A stretch of DNA of 64,000 nt from CAJXVA01 sp963761755 (GTDB lineage: Bacteria > Myxococcota_A > Polyangia > Nannocystales > Nannocystaceae): NCBI GenBank assembly GCA_963761755.1, contig CAVXIC010000008.1:821228-885227 (forward strand). Reading direction: 5' to 3'. Numbering within the stretch: position 1 is the stretch's first letter; each line of letters opens with the position of its first letter. This document shows, piece by piece, positions 19,504 to 30,047 of this stretch. A program made the position numbers and the translations under genes. The notes under the pieces were generated by a model. That model was not told where the DNA came from. It saw only the letters and a program-made list of their open reading frames with translations, and did no database searches.

Positions 19504-20492
19504 GCCGTGACCTCCACGGTCGCGGCAGGGCCGGGACCGCAGATCGTGATCTCCTCGACCCCCGGTACGGCGCGGCAGCGCGCAGCGATCGCTTCGGCGT
19601 CGCGAGCATGGCACAGAACCTTCACGTGGGGGCCGGCGTCCATCGTCACATAGCCGGGCAGACCGTCTTCGCGCGCGGCCCACACCTCGTGAATGACCGC
19701 CAGCGAGGCGGGCTTCCAGTAAACGATGGGCGGCACGGTGGCCATCATGCACGCGTGCATCTTGAAGCACGAATGTTCGACGACCGCGCCGAGCGCGGGC
19801 AGATCGCGCGCCTGTATGGCGGTTTGCGCCGCATCGAGGTCATTGATTGAAGTGTCCACCCAGGGCCGGTAGTAGGGTGACGTATCTGCGCTGGCCTGCA
19901 TGCCCTCGGTCGATCCGATCGGCTTGGGGCCGCGCGTGGTCTGCACGACGACGAGCCTCAGCGGCCAATCCTCCGTCCCCTGCAGGGGCTGCGCCACGCA
20001 GTCGTGGCCGTCGGGCGCGACACCAGCGTCCAGCCGCACGAATCCGCCAAAGACGCTGCGCGCCGCGCTGCCCGAACCCATCCGCGACCAGGCCGAGAGG
20101 GCTGCGGTGGGCAGGTCGAACTCGAACGCAGCGGCGGCGGCGACCGTCAGGGCCGCAAATCCGCTGGCCGAGCTAGCCAGACCCGCCGCGGTGGGCAGAT
20201 GGTCGATCGAGGACACCCCGACGCTGGGCCGGGGCTGTGCGGACCGTGAGGCCCACAGGCGGTCCAGGTGCGCAAAGACCTTGCGCGCGGCCTTGTCGGT
20301 CAGCGCGGTGCCGTCGAGCACGAAGGTGTCCTGCCCGGCCGGCCCGACGGTGGTCACCGTCCGGAGGTCGTCCAGGGTCATCGACAAGGATCCGACCGCG
20401 GGCAGGTTCAGCGCCGGGTCCACGCCGGCGCGTTTGCCCCAGTACTTCACCAGCGCGATGTTCGAATGAGCCGTGGCGGTCGCGGTCTTCAT
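19500..20492 (-). CDS. mvaD: Diphosphomevalonate decarboxylase
   Basis: A 330-residue GHMP-family enzyme that makes isopentenyl diphosphate from diphosphomevalonate with ATP. Family signatures: ATAHSNIALVKYWGK at 6-20, LPTAAGLASSASGFAAL as the phosphate loop, SRMGSGSAARSVFGGFV, and the C-terminal VTMDAGPHVKVL carrying the catalytic Asp. The start at 20492 is set by this N-terminal signature; upstream frame is low-quality coding. It overlaps both neighbours by ATGA (mevalonate kinase stop above, fusion-gene start below), which predicts translational coupling. Confidence 0.93.
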
Positions 20493-21430
20493 GCTTGCAG
20501 CGTGGGCGGGAGATCGATGCGAACGGGTGCGTAGCCTCGCGTTTGCAGGGCGCTGCACAGGGCCGCAGGGTCGTCCGGGGGTAGACAGAGGATGCACCCC
20601 CCGCCGCCCGCACCGGTCAGTTTGGCGCCGCGGGCACCGCAGGACCGTGCTGCGTCGCACAGCGCATCGAGGATCGGCGATGACACGTCGAGGCTGGCGA
20701 GCAGGGGATGCGCGACGTTGAAGAGCTCACCCAAGGATTCGAGATCGTTGGAATTGATCGCCGCAATGCTCGACTCTACCAGCGCGCCGAGGGCCGTCAG
20801 AATCGGGTGCACGACTGTGGTGAATCGGTCGTGTCGAAGTCGCACCTTGGCGACCTGGTCTGCCGTGCTTCGCGGTTTGCCGGAGGGCACGACGACCAGC
20901 TGGAGTGGATGCTGCAGCGGGATCACCTCGATCGGCGCCCCGCGGACATACCGCAGCAGGCCGCCCCGGGCCGCGACCTCGGAGTCGATCCCCGAGGGCT
21001 GCCCGTGGAACACGCGCTCGCCGGCCATCGAGGCTTCGACCACGTCCTGCACGTTCGCATCCGGACCCAGGCACAGGCGGGCCAGCGCGACGGTCAGGGC
21101 CGCCGACGACCCCAGCCCAGCCCGCGAGGGCAAGGTGGTCGTGCCCGTGATCGTCCAGCCCTGCAGCGGGCCATCGCAGTGCCCGAGCACCTCGAGGGCC
21201 GCGCGCGCGACGGGATGCTCGGTGTCCGGCTCCAGCGCGACATCGATCTCCCACGCGTCGATCCGCAGGCGCACCGGGGCCTGCGGGGGGCCGGGCTCGG
21301 CCCGCAGCTGCAGGGACGAGGGGATCGCCGCAGCAAGGGCGGGGTAGCCGTAGACCACCGAGTGCTCGCCGGCGACGATCACCTTGCCGCACGCGGTGGC
21401 GTGCGAGTGAAGGGTCGGGCGCGGCGTCAT
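20489..21430 (-). CDS. mvk: Mevalonate kinase
   Basis: A 313-residue GHMP kinase. The three family motifs are in order: CGKVIVAGEHSVVYGYPA at 14, PSRAGLGSSAALTVAL at 101, and KLTGAGGGGCILCL near 275. QPSGIDSE at about 144 carries the Asp expected as catalytic base in mevalonate kinases, which separates it from phosphomevalonate kinase. It phosphorylates mevalonate, the product of the reductase half of the fusion protein two genes downstream. Start ATG 21430 overlaps the fni stop by ATGA. Confidence 0.9.
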   Translation of the reverse strand: MTPRPTLHSHATACGKVIVAGEHSVVYGYPALAAAIPSSLQLRAEPGPPQAPVRLRIDAWEIDVALEPDTEHPVARAALEVLGHCDGPLQGWTITGTTTLPSRAGLGSSAALTVALARLCLGPDANVQDVVEASMAGERVFHGQPSGIDSEVAARGGLLRYVRGAPIEVIPLQHPLQLVVVPSGKPRSTADQVAKVRLRHDRFTTVVHPILTALGALVESSIAAINSNDLESLGELFNVAHPLLASLDVSSPILDALCDAARSCGARGAKLTGAGGGGCILCLPPDDPAALCSALQTRGYAPVRIDLPPTLQA

Positions 21431-22482
21431 CTCTGCGGCATCCAGTGGGCGAGCTCGCCGGCGATGATCTTGGGCGCCCGGCGGAGATCCGCGACCGTGC
21501 GGGAACCGGTCAGCAGTAGCTGGGCGCGCACCGAGTGCATCACCTGCTGCAAGAACGCCTTGGCACCCTCGTAGCCCCCGGCCTTGTGGGCCTTGAGCAC
21601 CGCCGCCGCGATGCCGCCAGCGGTGGCACCCAAGGACAGGGCCTTGGCGACGTCGGTACCCGACTTGAGGCCGCCGGTGGCGATGATGTCCAGGCCAAGC
21701 CCTGCGCATTGCGCCACCGAAGCTGCGGTGGGAATGCCCCAGTCCCACAGCTCGTTCGCCAGCGCCTTATCTTCGTCGGATACGGCGCGGTGGGCCTCGA
21801 CGGCGACCCAGCTGGTGCCTCCGGCCCCGCTGACGTCGACGGTGCGGACGCCGGTCTCGAAGATCCGCTTGGCGACGGCGCGGGACAATCCGCACCCGGT
21901 CTCCTTGGCCACGACCGGGACCGGGAGCTCTTCGACCAGGCGGGCCAGCGTCTCCAGGCCGCCGCGAAAGTCTCGGTCACCGCCGGGCTGCACGATTTCC
22001 ATCGCGGGATTCAGATGGATGCACAGCGCGTCGGCCCCGATCTCCCCGACCAGGTCGGTGATCTGCTGCCCGGTCATCGTGGCGGCCTGCTGCACGCCGA
22101 GGTTGCCCAGCAGCAGCATGTTGGGCGCGACGTCGCGGACCTGAAACGTCCAGGTCGTGTCGGGGCGCTCGAACATGGCCCGCTGCGACCCGACGCCAAA
22201 GCCCAGTCCGAGCTCGTCGGCGGCGCGGGCGATGTCCTCGTTGACCTTGTGTGCCCGGTCGGTGCCGCCGGTCATCGCGGCGACGATGAACGGAGCCTGC
22301 AGCGTCTTGCCCAGCAGCTGCGTGGTGCAGTCGACGTCGTCGAAGTGCATCTCGGGCAGCGCGTCGTGGATCAGACGCACGTCCTCGAAGCCGGTGGTCT
22401 TGTCTCGGAACGCGACGTTGGGGCCCGAGCACAGGGCCAGGTGGTCTTTCTTGCGCTGCGAGATGTCGAGGCGGTCGGCCAT
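21427..22482 (-). CDS. fni: Type 2 isopentenyl-diphosphate delta-isomerase (FMN)
   Basis: A 351-residue TIM-barrel flavoenzyme. The N-terminus has the usual R-K-x-D-H block (SQRKKDHLALC); APFIVAAMTGGTD, LNPAMEIVQPGGDRDF, VVAKETGCGLS and VSGAGGTSW are the flavin and substrate loops. It interconverts isopentenyl and dimethylallyl diphosphate, needed for farnesyl diphosphate. It is first in the mevalonate/squalene run. A -10-like TAAGTC sits ten bases before the ATG; only 97 bases separate it from the upstream kinase stop. Confidence 0.93.
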   Translation of the reverse strand: MADRLDISQRKKDHLALCSGPNVAFRDKTTGFEDVRLIHDALPEMHFDDVDCTTQLLGKTLQAPFIVAAMTGGTDRAHKVNEDIARAADELGLGFGVGSQRAMFERPDTTWTFQVRDVAPNMLLLGNLGVQQAATMTGQQITDLVGEIGADALCIHLNPAMEIVQPGGDRDFRGGLETLARLVEELPVPVVAKETGCGLSRAVAKRIFETGVRTVDVSGAGGTSWVAVEAHRAVSDEDKALANELWDWGIPTAASVAQCAGLGLDIIATGGLKSGTDVAKALSLGATAGGIAAAVLKAHKAGGYEGAKAFLQQVMHSVRAQLLLTGSRTVADLRRAPKIIAGELAHWMPQR

Positions 22483-22579
22483 GGGCTCGCGAGACTTACC
22501 GGGCCCGGCGGTGGGAGGCCAGCGAACCGCCCTCCACTCATCGTGACCGCGCACACACGAAGGCAGGTCGCGGCGCGAT

Positions 22580-25282
<2,703 letters not shown>

Positions 25283-25287
25283 GAAGG

Positions 25288-25298
25288 GCTACGGTAGC
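25288..25298. promoter_or_regulatory. Palindromic bidirectional -10 element (GCTACGGTAGC)
   Basis: An inverted repeat with 5-base arms around a single centre base. It gives TACGGT toward gluQ on the plus strand and TACCGT eight bases before the kinase GTG (25282) on the minus strand. One short element could serve both divergent genes. Confidence 0.5.
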
Positions 25299-25329
25299 AG
25301 TGCCCGAGCCTCGGTGGCATCGTTGCCGC

Positions 25330-26256
25330 GTGGGTCTCGTCATCCGCGGCCGCTACGCGCCGAGCCCGACCGGGCGACTTCACCTGGGCAACGTACGCAC
25401 GGCGCTGCTGGCTTGGCTCCAGATCAGGGCGCTTGGGGGGACGTTCGTGATGCGGATCGAGGACGTCGATCGCGGCCGGTCGCGGGCGCACTTCGAGGCC
25501 ACCTTGCTCGAGGATCTGCGGTGGTTGGGTCTGGACTGGGACGAGGGTCCCGACGTCGGCGGTCCGTTCGGCCCGTACCGGCAGTCCGCCTGCACCGAGC
25601 GCTACGCCGAGGCCGTCGCGAAGCTCGAGACCTTCGCGTGCTCGTGCTCCCGGAAGGAGGTGCGGGCAGCGGCGGTCCGCACCCGCGCGGGCGAGCCGAT
25701 CTACCCCGGCACGTGCGCGCGAGGCCCCACGCACCCCGAGCGACCCACGGCGCTGCGTTGGCGCACGCCCCCGGCCACCGTGGAGGTCACCGACGCCCGC
25801 ATGGGGACGTTGCGGGCGCAGCTGCAGGACGAGGCGGGGAGCTTCGTCCTGCGGCGCTCCGACGGAGACTGGGCGTACAACCTCGCCGTGGTGGTCGACG
25901 ATGGGTTCATGCGGATCAGCCACGTGTTGCGCGGCGCCGATCTGTGGACGAGCACCCCCCGACAGGTCGGGTTGGCCCAGGCCCTGGGCCTCGATGTGCC
26001 GCGCTTCGCCCACGTGCCGCTGCTGCGCGGACCCGACGGCGAGAAGCTCAGCAAGCGCCACGGCGCGCCCGACGTTGCCGCGCTTCGGGAGGCCGGCGAG
26101 GATCCCGGCCGGGTGGTCGCTTGGCTCGCGCGCTCGGTCGGATTGGTTGGGGAGGGCGTCCGTTCGATGCCTGCGCGGGCCCTGGTCGACGATTTCGAGA
26201 TCGCCGCGATCGAGGCGCGCCCGCTCCTGGAGGCCGGTACGCCCTGGCGCTTGTAG
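25330..26256 (+). CDS. gluQ: Glutamyl-Q tRNA(Asp) synthetase
   Basis: A 308-residue stand-alone paralogue of the glutamyl-tRNA synthetase catalytic core without anticodon-binding domain. The HIGH-type motif is APSPTGRLHLGN, the KMSKS-type motif KLSKRHG. The zinc site used by this subgroup is seen as C-S-C-S plus the later YPGTCARG. The enzyme attaches glutamate to queuosine at the wobble position of tRNA-Asp. GTG 25330 puts the first motif at the usual distance from the N-terminus; GTG 25300 would add ten residues. Divergent from the TPR kinase, sharing a palindromic -10 element. Confidence 0.9.
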   Translation: MGLVIRGRYAPSPTGRLHLGNVRTALLAWLQIRALGGTFVMRIEDVDRGRSRAHFEATLLEDLRWLGLDWDEGPDVGGPFGPYRQSACTERYAEAVAKLETFACSCSRKEVRAAAVRTRAGEPIYPGTCARGPTHPERPTALRWRTPPATVEVTDARMGTLRAQLQDEAGSFVLRRSDGDWAYNLAVVVDDGFMRISHVLRGADLWTSTPRQVGLAQALGLDVPRFAHVPLLRGPDGEKLSKRHGAPDVAALREAGEDPGRVVAWLARSVGLVGEGVRSMPARALVDDFEIAAIEARPLLEAGTPWRL

Positions 26257-26289
26257 GCCGCCGGTCGTCCCGGCTACAACGTGCGCTCC

Positions 26290-28485
26290 ATGACGCGAAC
26301 CCTCTGCCTCGGAGCGCTGCTGTGCCTGTCCGCATGCCGCCAGGACATCACGCTGGCCGAGCCATCCGACGCGCAACCCGCGTCCGTCCCGCCCCTGCCG
26401 CGGGACCGCTTTGCCTATCCGCCGGCCCAGCGATCGGATCAGATGGACGCCTACCACGGCGTCGAGGTCGCGGACCCCTACCGCTGGCTCGAGGACATCG
26501 ACAGCGCGCAGACCCAGGCGTGGGTCGAGGCCCAAAACGAGCTCACCTTCGGCTACCTCGAGACGATCGAGGCCCGGGACGCGCTCCGCAAGCGCTTGAC
26601 GACGCTGTGGGACTACGAGCGGTGGGGCGTTCCCATGCGACGCGGCGAGCGTCTCTTCGTCAGTCGCAACGACGGCCTACAGAACCAGTCCGTGCTCTAC
26701 ACGATGGACAGCCCGTCGGACGCGCCCAAGGTCCTGCTCGACCCCAACACGCTCTCGGACGACGGCACCGTGGCGCTGGCGGGGCTGTGGCCGAGCCGTG
26801 ACGGGACGCATCTGGCCTACGGCGTCTCGGAGGCTGGCTCGGACTGGCAGGTGTGGCGGGTCCGGGACGTGGCCACCGGCAAGGACACCGGGGACGAGCT
26901 GCGATCGATCAAGTTCTCGGATGCGTCGTGGAGCCCCGACGGCGCGGGCTTCTACTACGCGCGCTACCCCGAGGCGAAGAACGGGGACGAGCTCGAGCAG
27001 CTCAACTACGATCAGAAGCTCTACTACCATCGGCTCGGCGAGCCGCAGAGCGAAGACACCCTGATCTACGAGCGTCCAGAGCACAAGGAGTGGGGCTTCG
27101 ACGGCGAGGTCAGCGAGGACGGACGCTTCCTGGTGATCACGGTGCGACTGGGCACCGACCCCAACAAGAGCGTCATCGTCAAGGACCTCACGGTCAAGGG
27201 CACCAGCAAGAAGGGGCGCTTCGTCGAACTCTTGCCGGACTTCAAGGCGGCCTACAGCTTCATCGGCAACGAGGGGGGCACGCTGCTGTTTCGCACCGAC
27301 GACGCCGCGCCGCGCGGACGCATCATCGCGATCGATGTCGCCAAGCCCCACCGCGATCTGTGGCAGGAGCGGGTGCCGCAGCAGGACGCCACGCTTCGGG
27401 GCGCCAACATCGTGGGCGGGCGGCTGGTGCTGAGCTACCTCGATCAGGCGCGCAGCAAGGTCTCGATTCACGCCCTCTCCGGCGCCCACGAGCGGGACGT
27501 CGCGCTGCCGGGCCTGGGGACCGCCAGCGGCCCGCTCGGGGAGCCGTCGCGCACCGAGGCGTACTTCTCGTTCACCAGCATCGCCACCCCGAGCACCATC
27601 TACGGCCTCGACGTCGCCTCCGGTGCGACCGAGGCGTTCAAGCGGCCCACCGTCGCCTTCGACCCGGCGGACTTCGTGGTCTCGCAGGTGCGCTACCCCA
27701 GCGCCGATGGGACATCGGTCCCGATGTTCATCGCGCACAAGAAGGGCGTGACGCCGACGGGCGACAACCCCACCTATCTGTATGGCTACGGCGGCTTCAA
27801 CATCCCGCTGACGCCAACGTTTTCGGTCCCCAACCTGGTGTGGATGGAGATGGGCGGGGTGTTTGCGATGCCCAACCTGCGCGGCGGCGGGGAGTTCGGC
27901 GAGGCCTGGCACCAGGCGGGGACGAAGCTGAACAAGCAAAACGTCTTCGACGACTTCATCGCGGCCGCCGAGTACCTGATCGCGCAGGGATGGACGTCGC
28001 CCGAGCGCCTCTCGATCGGCGGGCGCAGCAACGGCGGGCTGCTCGTGGGCGCCACCATGGCCCAGCGTCCCGACCTGTTCGCCGCCGCCCTGCCGGGCGT
28101 GGGCGTGATGGACATGCTGCGCTTCAACCGGTTCACGATCGGCTGGGCCTGGGAGAGCGACTACGGCTCGCCGCAGGACGCCGCGCAGTTCGAAGCGCTG
28201 CGTGCCTACTCGCCCTACCACAACCTGCAGCGGGGCACGGACTACCCGGCCACCCTCGTGTACACCGCGGATCACGACGACCGGGTGCTGCCGGCCCACA
28301 GCTACAAGTTCGCCGCCGCCCTGCAGCACGCCCACGGCGGCGCCGATCCGGTCCTGATCCGGATCGACGTGCGGGCGGGGCACGGCGCGGGCAAGCCCAC
28401 CACCAAGCAGATCGAGGAGTGGGCCGACCTGTGGGGCTTCTTGGTGGCCCAGCTCGACATGGACGCCTCGGGTCTTCCCTCGTGA
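26290..28485 (+). CDS. Prolyl oligopeptidase family (S9A) lipoprotein peptidase
   Basis: A 731-residue serine peptidase with a lipoprotein signal (LLCLSAC, Cys16). The N-terminal propeller region begins with VADPYRWLEDIDS. The alpha/beta-hydrolase part has GGRSNGGLLVGA (nucleophile Ser580), DHDDRVLPAHS with the acid, and RAGHGAGKPT with the His, so the catalytic triad is complete. Such enzymes cut short peptides after proline; surface location suits digestion of prey peptides. ATG 26290 preferred over GTG 26281. Its stop overlaps the next gene's GTG (GTGA). Confidence 0.92.
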   Translation: MTRTLCLGALLCLSACRQDITLAEPSDAQPASVPPLPRDRFAYPPAQRSDQMDAYHGVEVADPYRWLEDIDSAQTQAWVEAQNELTFGYLETIEARDALRKRLTTLWDYERWGVPMRRGERLFVSRNDGLQNQSVLYTMDSPSDAPKVLLDPNTLSDDGTVALAGLWPSRDGTHLAYGVSEAGSDWQVWRVRDVATGKDTGDELRSIKFSDASWSPDGAGFYYARYPEAKNGDELEQLNYDQKLYYHRLGEPQSEDTLIYERPEHKEWGFDGEVSEDGRFLVITVRLGTDPNKSVIVKDLTVKGTSKKGRFVELLPDFKAAYSFIGNEGGTLLFRTDDAAPRGRIIAIDVAKPHRDLWQERVPQQDATLRGANIVGGRLVLSYLDQARSKVSIHALSGAHERDVALPGLGTASGPLGEPSRTEAYFSFTSIATPSTIYGLDVASGATEAFKRPTVAFDPADFVVSQVRYPSADGTSVPMFIAHKKGVTPTGDNPTYLYGYGGFNIPLTPTFSVPNLVWMEMGGVFAMPNLRGGGEFGEAWHQAGTKLNKQNVFDDFIAAAEYLIAQGWTSPERLSIGGRSNGGLLVGATMAQRPDLFAAALPGVGVMDMLRFNRFTIGWAWESDYGSPQDAAQFEALRAYSPYHNLQRGTDYPATLVYTADHDDRVLPAHSYKFAAALQHAHGGADPVLIRIDVRAGHGAGKPTTKQIEEWADLWGFLVAQLDMDASGLPS

Positions 28486-29789
28486 CGCGCCCGGCCACCC
28501 TCGCGCTGGGCGTGCTCGTCCTCGGGGCGTGCGGGGACGAGCACGCCGGAGCGACCAGCGGACCCACGTCCACCACCGCGGCGGACGGCTCTTCGGGAGC
28601 CCAGACGGATGCCCAGACGGATGCCCAGACGGATGCCCAGACGTCCGGCGGCGCGTCCACCTCGGCGTCGAGGGGCGAGGGGGTCTCCTCGTCGGGGTCC
28701 GACGAATCGAGCTCCACCGGTCCATCGGCGCGCTGCGGCGATGGGCAACACGAGCCCGGAGAGCTCTGCTTCGGGGCACCCATCGCTCTGACGGGGTTGG
28801 GGGAGCTCCCCACCGCGCTGGCGGCCGAGGATCTCGACGGGGACGGGCACGTCGATCTCGCCGTCGTCGTCACGGGCAGCAACGCGGTGGTCACCGCCTA
28901 TGGCGACGGCACCGGATCGATGACCCTCGGGGACATGCTACCCGCGGGACTACAGCCGCGCGGCGTGGCGATCGGAGACGTCGATGGCAACGGCGAACCG
29001 GATCTCGCCGTCGCCAACCTGGGCACCGACTACGTGGGGCTCTACCGGCAGGAGGCGGGAGCGTTCACGGCGCAGCAGCCCGAGGGCGCGGGCACGCGGA
29101 CGCGCGCGGTCGCCCTGGGCCGGCTCGATGGCGACGACGCCCTCGACATGGTCGCGGTCGGCGAGACGTCCGCAACGCTCGAGGTGCTGCTCGGGGACGG
29201 GACCGGTTCGTTCGACCCCGCCGTGCCCTACGCCGTCGGCCCGCAGCCCTACGACGTCGCGCTGGGCGATGTCGACGGCGACGGGGATCTCGACGCGGTG
29301 GTCGCCGAGTTCGGCGGGACGACGCTCAGCGTGCTGCGCGGCAGCGGGGACGGCACGTTCGCGGCCGCGACCGCGCTGTCCGTCGCCGTCGGGCCGCGCT
29401 CGGTGTCGTTGGTCGACTTCGACCAGGACGGGGCGCTCGACATCCTCGCGCCCAGCTTCGACGCCCAGGTCGTGAGCATGTTGCTCGGGGCCGGCGACGG
29501 GACGTTCTCCCCGTTCGTGTCGCTGCCGGTGGGACAGGGGCCCTACGTCTCCACGGTTGCCGACATGGACGGCGACGGCCGCCCGGATCTGGTCTCGGTG
29601 GCGCGCGACGCCGGCACGGTCTCGATCGTCGTGCCCGCGCTCGAGGGCACGTTCCTCGAGACCGAGTTCTTCGTCGCGCTGGCGCCCCTGGCCTTGGTCG
29701 TGGCCGACTTCAACGGGGACGGCTCCCCCGACGTGGCGGTGACCGACTCCCTGGGCAATGCGGTCTCCGTGCTGCCCTCGGATCCCTAG
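28482..29789 (+). CDS. FG-GAP/VCBS-repeat lipoprotein
   Basis: A 435-residue protein: lipoprotein signal (LVLGAC), a low-complexity linker containing four near-identical QTDA units, a short Cys pair (CGDGQHEPGELC), then about seven FG-GAP-type repeats. Each repeat has a calcium-loop-like D-x-D-G-D-G-x-x-D block (for example DLDGDGHVDLAV, DVDGDGDLDAVV, DMDGDGRPDLVS). This predicts a beta-propeller that binds calcium on the cell surface; the ligand is unknown. The start GTG overlaps the peptidase stop by GTGA, so both are probably made together. Confidence 0.85.
   Translation: MTRPATLALGVLVLGACGDEHAGATSGPTSTTAADGSSGAQTDAQTDAQTDAQTSGGASTSASRGEGVSSSGSDESSSTGPSARCGDGQHEPGELCFGAPIALTGLGELPTALAAEDLDGDGHVDLAVVVTGSNAVVTAYGDGTGSMTLGDMLPAGLQPRGVAIGDVDGNGEPDLAVANLGTDYVGLYRQEAGAFTAQQPEGAGTRTRAVALGRLDGDDALDMVAVGETSATLEVLLGDGTGSFDPAVPYAVGPQPYDVALGDVDGDGDLDAVVAEFGGTTLSVLRGSGDGTFAAATALSVAVGPRSVSLVDFDQDGALDILAPSFDAQVVSMLLGAGDGTFSPFVSLPVGQGPYVSTVADMDGDGRPDLVSVARDAGTVSIVVPALEGTFLETEFFVALAPLALVVADFNGDGSPDVAVTDSLGNAVSVLPSDP
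28599..28646 (+). repeat. 12-base tandem repeat in the FG-GAP lipoprotein linker
   Basis: Three exact copies of gcccagacggat and a fourth diverging at its end, coding for QTDA units. Being in frame, copy-number change would lengthen or shorten the linker without breaking the gene. Confidence 0.9.
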
Positions 29790-29790
29790 T

Positions 29791-29827
29791 TCTCAATAGT
29801 TCTCAATAGGTCTCAATCAAGAGAACT
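29791..29827 (+). repeat. 10-base direct repeats and small hairpin after the FG-GAP gene
   Basis: Three copies of a tctcaat-type 10-mer in a row directly after the stop. AGTTCTC (29798-29804) can pair with GAGAACT (29821-29827) over a 16-base loop; an earlier copy at 29788 can pair too. Possible terminator without a T-run. Confidence 0.45.
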
Positions 29828-29894
29828 CAAACAAGCGCTCTGTACGAGACGTCGAACGATTGAGGGCTCGTAGGGCAAAGGGCGCCCGTTTGGG

Positions 29895-29960
29895 GTGAAG
29901 CAAGGGGCGACGCGTCGGCCGCAGCGAGGGGCCTTTTCGAACTTTCAAAGGCCGCTTCAC
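29895..29960 (+). promoter_or_regulatory. Structured region upstream of valS
   Basis: GTGAAGC (29895-29901) pairs with GCTTCAC (29954-29960). Inside, GGCCTTT (29930-29936) pairs with AAAGGCC (29947-29953), directly adjoining, and a CGACGCGTCG palindrome fills the left arm. This could fold as a three-way junction. It may be a terminator of the upstream gene or a valS leader; no T-box consensus is visible. Confidence 0.35.
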
Positions 29961-30047
29961 AGAGCAGAGGCTGGCCGCGGGGTTTCGCAGCGCACCGCTG
30001 TAGCAGTTGTGCAGTCCGTCGCGCAGGGGTAGGTTCGGCGCCAGACG

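Noticed and set aside
26290..29789. Peptidase and FG-GAP genes as a two-gene toxin or secretion system
   Set aside because: Only the GTGA overlap links them; no secretion or immunity component is adjacent.
30001..30047. T-box riboswitch before valS
   Set aside because: No T-box consensus or specifier loop could be recognised.
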